Shown one piece after another: positions 1 through 6,197 of a DNA stretch of 8,155 nucleotides. A program made the position numbers and the translations under genes. This DNA comes from Streptosporangiaceae bacterium (GTDB lineage: Bacteria > Actinomycetota > Actinomycetes > Streptosporangiales > Streptosporangiaceae). The stretch is from positions 1 to 8,155 of the forward strand of contig JAICWX010000367.1 in the NCBI GenBank assembly GCA_025934635.1, written 5' to 3'. The notes beneath the pieces are model-generated. The model ran no database searches. It was not told the DNA's origin and saw only the letters and a list, made by a program, of their open reading frames with translations. The stretch's first letter is position 1, and each line of letters begins with the position of its first letter.

Positions 1-490
1 CGGCTACTACCCGGGCTTCACGGTGGCCGAGTTCGTGGAGTACTTCGCCCTGCTGAAGGAAATGCCGTCCGCGCGGGTGCCGGACGCGGTGGCGACCGCG
101 ATCGAGCGGGTCGACCTGGTGGGCCGGGCCCGGGCCCGGCTGCGCACCCTGTCCGGCGGGATGCTGCGCCGGGTCGGCATCGCCCAGGCCATCGTCAACG
201 AACCCGAACTGCTGCTGCTCGACGAGCCGACGGCCGGGCTCGACCCCGAGCAGCGGGTGAACTTCCGCGCCCTGCTCCGCGACCTCGGCCAGCAGGCCAC
301 CGTGGTCGTGTCCACGCACCTGGTCGAGGATGTCGGCGCGGCCTGCTCGCAGGTCGCGCTGATGGACCAGGGCAAGATCGTCTTCCAGGGCACCCCGGCC
401 GAGCTGACCGCCCGGGGGACCGAGCAGGGCACCGGGGACGCGCCGCTGGAACGCGGCTACACCGCCGTCCTCGCGGCGGCCCGGTCATGA
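1..490 (+). CDS. ABC transporter ATP-binding subunit, 3' part (ABC-2 type)
   Basis: This is the C-terminal part of a nucleotide-binding subunit that powers an ABC-2 type membrane transporter from the cytoplasm. The reading frame is open from base 2 (GYYPGFT...) and the gene begins outside the window, so Walker A and the Q-loop glutamine are not visible. What is visible, in order: the helical-subdomain stretch typical of ABC-2 ATPases (FTVAEFVEYFALLK), the ABC signature LSGGM at 149-163, Walker B with its catalytic glutamate and D-loop (LLLLDEPTAGLDP, about 209-247), and the switch histidine in STHLVEDV (about 310-333). A short tail follows. The GTG at 23 is an internal valine, not a start. 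The TGA stop overlaps the next gene's ATG (ATGA at 487-490), so it is co-translated with the downstream membrane proteins. The fold call is secure; the substrate is unknown. Confidence 0.95.
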   Translation, partial: GYYPGFTVAEFVEYFALLKEMPSARVPDAVATAIERVDLVGRARARLRTLSGGMLRRVGIAQAIVNEPELLLLDEPTAGLDPEQRVNFRALLRDLGQQATVVVSTHLVEDVGAACSQVALMDQGKIVFQGTPAELTARGTEQGTGDAPLERGYTAVLAAARS

Positions 491-2004
491 CCGCCGCCAG
501 CGCCCCGGCCGGGACCCGGCCGCCCGGGCGGGTGTCTGCACTGCCCCTCCCCGCCGCGGGCCGCCTGCTGCGGCTGGAGCTGCGGCACAATGCCATGCTC
601 TGGCTGCTGCCGCTGGTCGGCGCGCTGTTCTGGTACAACGGCTACCGGGAGATCATGGCGCTGCCGCCGATGTGGAACCTGCGCGCCATGACGCTGCAGA
701 ACCGGCTGCTGCTCGACCTCGTCATCCCGGTGACCGCCGCGGCCGCGTGGATGGGATCCCGGGAGGGCCGCCGGGACGTCACCGACCTGCTCGGGGTCAC
801 CGCCCGGCCGCGCTGGACGCGCCAGCTCACTACCTGGTCCGCCACCACGGCCTGGGCCGAGGTCGGCTGCCTGGGCTGCGTCGCGGTGGTCTACGGGATG
901 ACCGCCCGGCAGGCCGCCTGGGGCGGCCCGCTGTGGTGGCCGGCCGTGATCAGCGCGGCGGGCGTCCCGGCGCTGACCGCCATCGGGTTCGCCGCCGGAG
1001 CCATCTTCCCCGGCCGGTTCGTCACCCCGCTGGTCACCGTGGCCGTCTTCTTCGGGTTCGCGTTCAGCACGCAGGCAGCCTCCGGAGACCACTCGTACTG
1101 GCAGATCTCGCCGCTGACCTCGGGTGCCGTCGACGTCGGGGCCGCTCCCGGCGTGGCTACCTTCTACCGCTACCTGCCTGACCTTTCCATCGCCCAGCTG
1201 ATGTTCACGGCCGGCCTCACCACCGCGATCCTCGGCGCACTCGGGGTGTCCGCCGTCCGGAACGGGCCACGGCTACGGACGTTCGCCGCCGCGTTCGCCG
1301 CCGGCGGACTGGCGCTGGCCGCGACCGCGGTCACGCTGGCCGGGACCGGGCGCCTCGACGCGCACGGCATGATCGTCATCCCGGCCCTGCACGACGCGGC
1401 CAGCGGCCACCCGGTCAGCTACACGCCACACTGCGCCCGCACCGCGATCCCGGTCTGCGTGCACCCCGCCTACGTGGCGTTCCTGCCGGCCGTGACCGCC
1501 GCCGTCGCGCCCGAGCTCGCCGAGGTGGCCGGGCTGCCGGGCGCGCCCGCCCGGATCAGCCAGGTCCCCGGGCTCTACCGGCAGGGACCGGGTAACAGCA
1601 TCGCCACCCGCCCGGAAACGTCCGGCCGGTCGGCGTTCGCCCTGCCCGACCTGGTGCCCGCGCAGCCCGGTGTGATCAGTACCGAAATCGCCCGCCAGCT
1701 GCCCCAGACCCTCGGGCTGCAGCTGATGAGCGACGTCATCCTCGGCGGCACCGGCCGGCCAGCGGGCCGGAACCCGAGCCAGGCCGAGCTGGCGGTCATC
1801 GGTGGCTCAGTCCGGTTCCCGCCATCCGTCGAGGCCCGTGACCTGGGACCGATGTTCGGCCGCCTGCTGCCGTCCCCCGGCAGCCCGGCTGACCTCGCAG
1901 CCAGGAAGTTCGCGGAACTGACGCCCGCGGCCAGGCACGACTGGCTCGCGCAGCACCTGACCGCGCTGCGAGCGGGCCGGATCTCCCTAGGCCAGCTGCC
2001 GTGA
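487..2004 (+). CDS. ABC-2 type transporter membrane subunit with long extracytoplasmic C-terminal domain
   Basis: This 505-residue membrane protein is probably the permease partner of the upstream ATPase. Hydrophobic segments lie near residues 37-52, 73-89, 119-138, 150-174, 178-196, 235-256 and 265-286, giving about seven membrane spans. Residues 287-505 contain no further span and should form a soluble domain, probably outside the membrane. That domain holds a Cys pair (C316 and C324, in HCARTAIPVCVHPAY) that could form a disulfide, and the motif AGLPGAPARISQ (348-359). Its tail (RHDWLAQHLTALRAG) resembles what I recall from uncharacterised actinobacterial ABC-associated membrane proteins. 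There is no HExxH or other protease motif, so a peptidase-fused permease is not supported. The ATG at 487 overlaps the upstream stop, and no Shine-Dalgarno is visible, which fits translational coupling. The function of the C-terminal domain is unknown to me. Confidence 0.88.
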   Translation: MTAASAPAGTRPPGRVSALPLPAAGRLLRLELRHNAMLWLLPLVGALFWYNGYREIMALPPMWNLRAMTLQNRLLLDLVIPVTAAAAWMGSREGRRDVTDLLGVTARPRWTRQLTTWSATTAWAEVGCLGCVAVVYGMTARQAAWGGPLWWPAVISAAGVPALTAIGFAAGAIFPGRFVTPLVTVAVFFGFAFSTQAASGDHSYWQISPLTSGAVDVGAAPGVATFYRYLPDLSIAQLMFTAGLTTAILGALGVSAVRNGPRLRTFAAAFAAGGLALAATAVTLAGTGRLDAHGMIVIPALHDAASGHPVSYTPHCARTAIPVCVHPAYVAFLPAVTAAVAPELAEVAGLPGAPARISQVPGLYRQGPGNSIATRPETSGRSAFALPDLVPAQPGVISTEIARQLPQTLGLQLMSDVILGGTGRPAGRNPSQAELAVIGGSVRFPPSVEARDLGPMFGRLLPSPGSPADLAARKFAELTPAARHDWLAQHLTALRAGRISLGQLP

Positions 2005-2648
2005 TGGCGGGCGCGGCCGGCCGGGCGCCGTCGCCCGTCCTGCGCCTGGTGCGGCTGCACGCCGTGAGCCGCCGCCTCCCGCTCGCCCTGGCCCTGCTGG
2101 CGGCCTGCGCCGCCGCGCTGCGGGCCACGCTGTACGGGCACTGGGATGCCTACGGCGCACTCCAGCTGCCGCTGATCATCGAGGCCGCCTGCGCCGCCAT
2201 CATCGCGGTGACGGCGGGCAGCCCGTTCGGCGAGCCGGAACGCGCGACCGGGCGCCGGCTGCCGTTCCTGCGGCTCGGCGCGGCCGTCGCGCTCACCGCG
2301 CTGGCGGCCGGCCTGCTCGCCGCCGCCGGCACGGGCATGCCGCTGGCCGGCGGATTCCCCGCCGTGCTGCGGAACGTGGCCGGGCTGACCGGCATCGGCC
2401 TGCTCGGCGCCGTCCTGCTCGGCGGGCCGCTCGCCTGGACCGGTCCGCTCGCCTACTCACTCGCCGGGGTGTACGCGCTGTACACCGACTGGCATCCGCC
2501 CGCCCTGAGCACGCCCTGGCTGTGGCCGGGCCGCCCGCCGCACGATGTCGGCGGCGCGCTGTGCGCCGCCGTGGTATTCGGCGCCGGGCTGGCCGCCATC
2601 ACGATCCGCGGCGCGCGGGACTCCGCGGGCGGCGATCCGCCCGCCTAG
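2001..2648 (+). CDS. Small polytopic membrane protein, third gene of the ABC unit
   Basis: This hydrophobic protein of 214-215 residues has about six membrane segments (near 24-43, 53-72, 88-109, 122-142, 143-162 and 182-201). The loop at residues 74-91 (SPFGEPERATGRRLPFLR) is a cytoplasmic-loop pattern I recognise from uncharacterised actinobacterial ABC-2 associated membrane proteins. A PWLWPGRPPHD stretch (172-182) precedes the last span. It is likely a second permease subunit working with the 505-residue protein and the ATPase. The start is either GTG at 2001, giving a 4-base GTGA overlap with the previous stop, or ATG at 2004, giving a 1-base overlap. No strong Shine-Dalgarno is present for either, so coupled translation is expected. 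The family is conserved from memory, but no substrate or biochemical role can be assigned. Confidence 0.85.
   Translation: MMAGAAGRAPSPVLRLVRLHAVSRRLPLALALLAACAAALRATLYGHWDAYGALQLPLIIEAACAAIIAVTAGSPFGEPERATGRRLPFLRLGAAVALTALAAGLLAAAGTGMPLAGGFPAVLRNVAGLTGIGLLGAVLLGGPLAWTGPLAYSLAGVYALYTDWHPPALSTPWLWPGRPPHDVGGALCAAVVFGAGLAAITIRGARDSAGGDPPA
2625..2644. terminator. GC-rich hairpin at the end of the ABC operon, between convergent genes
   Basis: GCGGGCGG (2625-2632) and CCGCCCGC (2637-2644) form a perfect 8-bp inverted repeat around a CGAT tetraloop. It lies just before the TAG stop (2646-2648) of the last ABC gene and 26 bases from the stop of the convergent minus-strand gene. The perfect stem could act on transcripts from both strands. 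There is no T-run on either side, so a classical intrinsic terminator is not shown. Actinomycetes often use such U-poor hairpins. In a GC-rich genome, chance stems are common, hence moderate confidence. Confidence 0.45.
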
Positions 2649-2670
2649 GAATCCTGCTGAGAAGCCCTGC

Positions 2671-3453
2671 CTAGAAGCCGGGGAAGAGCGGCCGGAGCTC
2701 GTCCAGCTCCACCCCGGCGCTCTCGGCCGGCGGGGTGTGCGCCTCGTCCATCCGCCCGTACAGCAGCCGGATGAACGCCTCGGCGGGCAGCCGCAGCTCG
2801 GACAGGCCCAGCTCGGGAGTGATCTCGTCCGACGGCGTGAGCGTGACCGCCTCGCCCGTCTCCAGGGTGAACCGGCGCTCCGGGGCGGTGGTGGAGACCC
2901 GCACCTTGCGCTGCTGCCCGTCCGGCTTGCCGCTCCGCGCGGCGAGCTGGTCCAGGGTGTCGATGAGCAGGGCGACGGCATCCGGGGCCACCGTGGCGGA
3001 CGGGTCGAGTGCGACCAGCACGTCCCAGGCGTGGATGGCGTGCTCGCTGACCCGCATCCGCGCCAGCCCGGTGGTGTCGAGCTCCATCCCGAACATCTTC
3101 AGCTGCAGCCGCGCCCGCTGATCCGCGTCCAGCGCCTCGAACCGCTCCAGGGTGGCCTGGTCGGCGCGGAGCGCGTCCGCCGCCTGGGCCTGCGGGTCCT
3201 TGCCGTTCCAGCTGTCCCAGATCGGCTCGAACTGCTCCCGGCCGGGCGGGTCCTGCCCGGTCAGGCCGGAGTCGAGGAACAGGCTGAAGATCTCGGCCTG
3301 CGACCCGAGGTGGGAGAGCACCTGGGCGACTGACCACTCGCTGGCGTACGAGCGCTGCTCCAGCTGCTCCGCGCTGAGCGGCTCGACGGCGGCCCGCAGC
3401 CGGTCGTGGGAGTGCCGCAGCGCGCTGATCCACGGGCCCGGGCTAGATTCCAT
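2671..3453 (-). CDS. Maleylpyruvate isomerase family mycothiol-dependent enzyme (DinB fold)
   Basis: This 260-residue cytoplasmic protein belongs to the mycothiol-dependent maleylpyruvate isomerase/mycothiol S-transferase family. The N-terminal DinB-like four-helix domain (about 8-155) shows the expected metal ligands: H48 in VLSHLG, then E137 and H141 in SEHAIHAWD. Their spacing matches the His/Glu/His zinc site known from the Corynebacterium maleylpyruvate isomerase. A C-terminal SCP2-like lobe follows (about 160-245, with LPAEAFIRLLYGRMD). The ATG at 3453 is chosen because GGAGG (3460-3464) sits 6 bases upstream and the domain begins at once; a longer in-frame extension upstream is only the shadow of the neighbouring gene. 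It starts 11 bases inside the end of the upstream glycosyltransferase gene, implying one operon. No gentisate-pathway genes are nearby, so true maleylpyruvate isomerase activity is doubtful. A detoxifying thiol transferase is equally possible. Confidence 0.9.
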   Translation of the reverse strand: MESSPGPWISALRHSHDRLRAAVEPLSAEQLEQRSYASEWSVAQVLSHLGSQAEIFSLFLDSGLTGQDPPGREQFEPIWDSWNGKDPQAQAADALRADQATLERFEALDADQRARLQLKMFGMELDTTGLARMRVSEHAIHAWDVLVALDPSATVAPDAVALLIDTLDQLAARSGKPDGQQRKVRVSTTAPERRFTLETGEAVTLTPSDEITPELGLSELRLPAEAFIRLLYGRMDEAHTPPAESAGVELDELRPLFPGF

Positions 3454-4978
3454 CGTCAGCCTCCGTTGCTCGCCGGCTATCGGGACATGTCCACGTATCG
3501 GGACGCGGTCCACCGGGCAGCCTACCCGGCGCCTGGCTGAGCGCCTGCCTGCAGCGCACGCCGGCGACGGCGAGCGCGACCGTCCCCAGAGCCAGCAGGA
3601 CGGCAGCCACCACCGGTCCGGCACCGGGGGCGTTGACGTGGCCCGGAATGGTCGCGAAGCAGCCTGCGGCTGAGATCACCAGGACGGCACGGCGGGCGGC
3701 GGTGCCGGCGGTTACCGCCACCAGTGCCAGCCCCCACGTCTCATACCAGGGCCACACGACCGGCCCCAGCACGGCGACCGCGAGAAGCGTCCACCCCAGC
3801 GCGGCCGGCAGGTCGATCCGGTCCGTGCGCCGCAGGAGCACCAGCCCGATCGCTGCCGCTACCGCCAGGGCCACCACCCGCGCCGCGCCCACTGCTCCGG
3901 CGGTGTGCGCGCCCAGTCCGGCTGCCGCCGCCAGCTTGGCGGCGAGGAGCCCGGCCGCCGTCGCCGGGTCGAGCCAGGATACGACCCGGCCGGGATCGGC
4001 TGCCGTGAGCCACCGCCAGCCCCAGCCGGAAACCAGCGACACCGCGGCCACGACCGCCGCCCCGCCGGCCACGGCGCCCGCCACCGGGCCGAGCCGGCGT
4101 CGCCACCCGGCCGCCGGCCCCGGCCAGGACCAGCCGACGAAGACCACGCCGGCGAAGGCGGGTACCTTCACCGTCGCCGCCAGCGCGCACAGGACCAGGG
4201 CAGGCACCGGCCGCCCGCTGCGAGCGAGGGCTATTCCGGCCACCAGCAGGCCGAGCATCAGCGCGTCGTTGTGTGCCCCGCCGACGAGGGTAAGCAGCAG
4301 CAGCGGGTTCAGCACCGTCAAGGCGAAGGCGGTAGCAGGCGAACGGCCGCAGGAGCGGGCGAGCGACGGTACCGCCACCGCCAGCAGGACCATGCCGGTC
4401 ACGGCGACCAGGCGCAGGCCGACGACGGTAATGAGCACGTGACGGCCGCCGGCCGTGGCGGCCCCGCGGGCCAGCTCGAGGAAGAGCGGGCCGTACGGCG
4501 AGGTGGCATGGCGCCACATCGGGTCGACGAGGTGAAGATAGGGAGAGCCCGCCAGGCGAGCCACTGTCGACGTGTAGGGATCGCCGCCCCGGGCGGCGAG
4601 GGCGCCTTGCGCGGCATAAGCATAGACGTCGCGGCTCATGAGCGGCGGGCCGATCACGATGGGCAACGCCCACGCTGCGCCTATCCCGGCGAGCGGGCGG
4701 AGCGGGAACGGCTCGCTGCCGCGACACGCCGTGACGACCCCGTACCAGGCGGCCAGGAGGGCGACGAGCCCGGCATAGACGAAGGCCACGCCGAGCCATT
4801 GCCACTGGGTCCCGGCGGAGACATCCGCCCGGGACGCCGGCACGCCGAACCACCAGGCTCCGGGCAATTTGACGGTGAACGGCGACGTCGCCTGCGCCGC
4901 GCCCGCCACCACCAGCACGGCGCCGGCGAAACCACAGGCACCCCACCCGGCGAGCCAGCGGCCTTCCTGACCGGTCAT
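3443..4978 (-). CDS. MptB-like polyprenol-phosphate-mannose dependent glycosyltransferase (GT-C)
   Basis: This 511-residue polytopic membrane protein, with about 12-13 hydrophobic spans, resembles the MptB alpha-1,6-mannosyltransferase family of actinobacteria (GT-C fold). Such enzymes take mannose from a polyprenyl-phosphate donor outside the membrane to build lipid-linked mannans. Family landmarks are: SRDVYAYAAQG (115-125) with the acidic residue of the first GT-C loop, GGDPY (131-135), SPYGPLFLELA (160-170), the NPLLLL...GGAHNDALM stretch (224-241), KVPAF (271-275) and GPVVWPWYETWGL (405-417). The ATG at 4978 is preceded by GAGG 8 bases upstream, and the first span begins near residue 11. 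The frame stays open far upstream on this strand, but that part lies opposite the quinone reductase gene and is not coding. The last 11 bases overlap the next gene. The exact acceptor and sugar are not determinable, so MptB itself is not claimed. Confidence 0.9.
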   Translation of the reverse strand: MTGQEGRWLAGWGACGFAGAVLVVAGAAQATSPFTVKLPGAWWFGVPASRADVSAGTQWQWLGVAFVYAGLVALLAAWYGVVTACRGSEPFPLRPLAGIGAAWALPIVIGPPLMSRDVYAYAAQGALAARGGDPYTSTVARLAGSPYLHLVDPMWRHATSPYGPLFLELARGAATAGGRHVLITVVGLRLVAVTGMVLLAVAVPSLARSCGRSPATAFALTVLNPLLLLTLVGGAHNDALMLGLLVAGIALARSGRPVPALVLCALAATVKVPAFAGVVFVGWSWPGPAAGWRRRLGPVAGAVAGGAAVVAAVSLVSGWGWRWLTAADPGRVVSWLDPATAAGLLAAKLAAAAGLGAHTAGAVGAARVVALAVAAAIGLVLLRRTDRIDLPAALGWTLLAVAVLGPVVWPWYETWGLALVAVTAGTAARRAVLVISAAGCFATIPGHVNAPGAGPVVAAVLLALGTVALAVAGVRCRQALSQAPGRLPGGPRPDTWTCPDSRRATEADDGI

Positions 4979-5137
4979 CGCGGCGACCTCAGGATCGAGT
5001 TCGATGGCGCGAGTGTAACCGGTCCCGATCGGGCGGCCTGGTACCGCCGGTGCCTGGGTAAGGCGGGCCCGGCCCGTCCGGCCCCGGTGAGGCTTGTGAA
5101 AAGCTGGCCGGGACAAGACGAGAGGGAGGCTGTGATC
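4979..5137. promoter_or_regulatory. Divergent intergenic region with candidate promoter and small palindromes
   Basis: This 159-base stretch separates the start of the minus-strand glycosyltransferase from the plus-strand quinone reductase and must hold promoters for both. A TACACT hexamer on the minus strand (5012-5017) fits the actinobacterial TAnnnT -10 pattern and would give a leader of roughly 25-30 bases. A perfect 10-bp palindrome CCCGATCGGG (5024-5033) lies just upstream of it, and ATCGAgtTCGAT (4994-5005) just downstream. Both are possible operator sites. No good -35 element or clear plus-strand -10 was seen. Promoter presence is inferred from gene layout; the exact elements are weak. 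Confidence 0.4.
5124..5129 (+). promoter_or_regulatory. Ribosome binding site of the quinone reductase gene
   Basis: GGGAGG lies 8 bases before the ATG at 5138. The spacing decides between this ATG and the in-frame GTG at 5132, which is only two bases downstream of the site. Confidence 0.8.
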
Positions 5138-6112
5138 ATGCGCGTGGTAGTCGGCGAGCGGCTGGGCGGCCCCGAGGTACTGGGCATCACCGAGCGGGAA
5201 TCGCCGCGCCCCGGACCGGGCGAGGTGGTGGTGGACGTCGCCGCGGCCGGCGTCAACTACATGGACATCTACCAGCGGGAGGGGGCCGGCAACTACCGGC
5301 CGGAACTGCCCTTCGTGCCCGGCGCGGAAGGCGCGGGCACGGTCAGCGCGGTGGGGGAGGGCGTCACCCACCTGGCCGCCGGCGATCACGTGGCCTGGGC
5401 CGGACCGGGCCGCAGCTACGCCGAGCAGGTCGCGCTGCCCGCCCACAGCGCCGTCCCGGTCCCCGGCGGGCTGAGCCTGCCGGTCGCCGCGGCCGCCATG
5501 CTGCAGGGCATGACCGCGCACTACCTGGTGACCAGCACCTACCCGGTGGCCGAAGGCGACGTCGCCGTGGTGCACGCGGCCGCCGGCGGGGTCGGCCTGC
5601 TGCTGACCCAGATGATCAAGCGGCGCGGCGGCATCGTCGTGGCCACGACCTCCGGCGGTGAGAAGGCCGAGCTTGCCCGCGGGGCGGGCGCCGACCACAT
5701 CACCGGCTACGACACCTTCCGCGATGTCGTCAGCGACGTCACGGACGGGAAAGGCGCGCACGTGGTGTACGACGGCGTCGGGAAGGACACCTTCGACGAC
5801 GGCCTGGCGGCGCTGCGCCCGCGCGGGATGATGGTCCTCTACGGCGCCGCCAGCGGACCGGTCCCGCCGCTCGACCCCCAGCGGCTGAACAGCGGCGGCT
5901 CGCTGTTCCTGACCCGGCCGACCATGGTCCACTACATCGCCAGCCCCGACGAGCTGAAGTGGCGCTCCGGCGAGGTCTTCGACTGGATCGTCAAGGGCGA
6001 GCTCGACGTCCGGATCGGCGGCACCTACCCGCTGGCCGACGCGGCCCGGGCGCACGAGGACCTCGCGGCGCGGCGGACCACCGGCAAGCTGCTGCTCCTG
6101 CCGGGGCTGTAG
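5138..6112 (+). CDS. Zinc-free NADPH:quinone oxidoreductase (MDR superfamily, QOR type)
   Basis: This 324-residue cytoplasmic reductase, full length for the QOR group, uses NADPH to reduce quinones or similar electrophiles. The N-terminal GroES-like catalytic domain (1-120) includes GVNYMDIYQREG (38-49) and the FVPGAEGAGTV motif (59-69). It lacks the cysteine and histidine zinc ligands of alcohol dehydrogenases. The Rossmann domain carries HAAAGGVGLLLTQ (146-158). K176 and Y191 match the positions that bind the NADPH 2'-phosphate in Escherichia coli QOR. ARRTTGKLLLLPGL ends the protein. The ATG at 5138 is chosen because GGGAGG (5124-5129) lies 8 bases upstream; the in-frame GTG at 5132 would be too close. 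The gene stands alone, divergent from the glycosyltransferase and followed by a hairpin. The physiological substrate is unknown. Confidence 0.95.
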   Translation: MRVVVGERLGGPEVLGITERESPRPGPGEVVVDVAAAGVNYMDIYQREGAGNYRPELPFVPGAEGAGTVSAVGEGVTHLAAGDHVAWAGPGRSYAEQVALPAHSAVPVPGGLSLPVAAAAMLQGMTAHYLVTSTYPVAEGDVAVVHAAAGGVGLLLTQMIKRRGGIVVATTSGGEKAELARGAGADHITGYDTFRDVVSDVTDGKGAHVVYDGVGKDTFDDGLAALRPRGMMVLYGAASGPVPPLDPQRLNSGGSLFLTRPTMVHYIASPDELKWRSGEVFDWIVKGELDVRIGGTYPLADAARAHEDLAARRTTGKLLLLPGL

Positions 6113-6114
6113 GG

Positions 6115-6142
6115 CCGGCCCGGTGGGCAGCCAGCGGGCCGG
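6115..6142 (+). terminator. Candidate terminator hairpin after the quinone reductase gene
   Basis: CCGGCCCG (6115-6122) pairs perfectly with CGGGCCGG (6135-6142) across a 12-base loop, beginning 3 bases after the TAG stop. A second, smaller hairpin, CGGGC (6146-6150) with GCCCG (6157-6161), follows directly. There is no T-run. The position immediately after a stop and before an AT-rich promoter-like patch supports a transcription-ending role, but GC-rich DNA makes chance stems likely. Confidence 0.45.
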
Positions 6143-6166
6143 GGGCGGGCACGGCCGCCCGTTCGG

Positions 6167-6193
6167 GATAAATTATCTCGTATACCGTTAGTT
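6167..6193 (+). promoter_or_regulatory. AT-rich promoter-like patch with inverted repeat upstream of the MFS gene
   Basis: From 6168 to 6193, 19 of 26 bases are A or T, in sharp contrast to the surrounding GC-rich DNA. It contains the inverted repeat GATAA-A-TTATC (6167-6177). Two hexamers fit the TAnnnT -10 pattern: TAAATT (6169-6174), giving a leader of about 17 bases, and TACCGT (6183-6188), which would start transcription almost at the ATG. The inverted repeat overlaps the first -10 candidate and could be an operator. No convincing -35 element was found. Confidence 0.5.
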
Positions 6194-6197
6194 GCTG

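Noticed and set aside
457..1092. Long antisense open frames opposite the ABC membrane gene, and similar ones opposite the MFS and dxs genes
   Set aside because: They are antisense by-products of high third-position GC, with repetitive Arg/Gly/Pro/Ala composition and no recognisable domains.
1366..2004. Possible metallopeptidase fusion in the ABC membrane subunit
   Set aside because: Some ABC permeases are fused to M1-like peptidases, but no HExxH or downstream glutamate motif is present in the C-terminal domain.
3454..3624. 57-residue N-terminal extension of the maleylpyruvate isomerase family protein
   Set aside because: It overlaps the glycosyltransferase 3' end, has no family similarity I recognise, and the ATG at 3453 has GGAGG at ideal spacing.
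3905..5137. Upstream extension of the plus-strand quinone reductase frame back to 3905
   Set aside because: It is antisense to the glycosyltransferase, rich in Arg/Gly/Pro without any domain, and the family's N-terminus starts exactly at the ATG with a Shine-Dalgarno (5138).
4979..6055. Upstream extension of the minus-strand glycosyltransferase frame, which stays open to about 6055
   Set aside because: It lies opposite the quinone reductase gene, has the low-complexity composition of an antisense GC-rich frame, and the true ATG at 4978 has a ribosome binding site and leads straight into the first membrane span.
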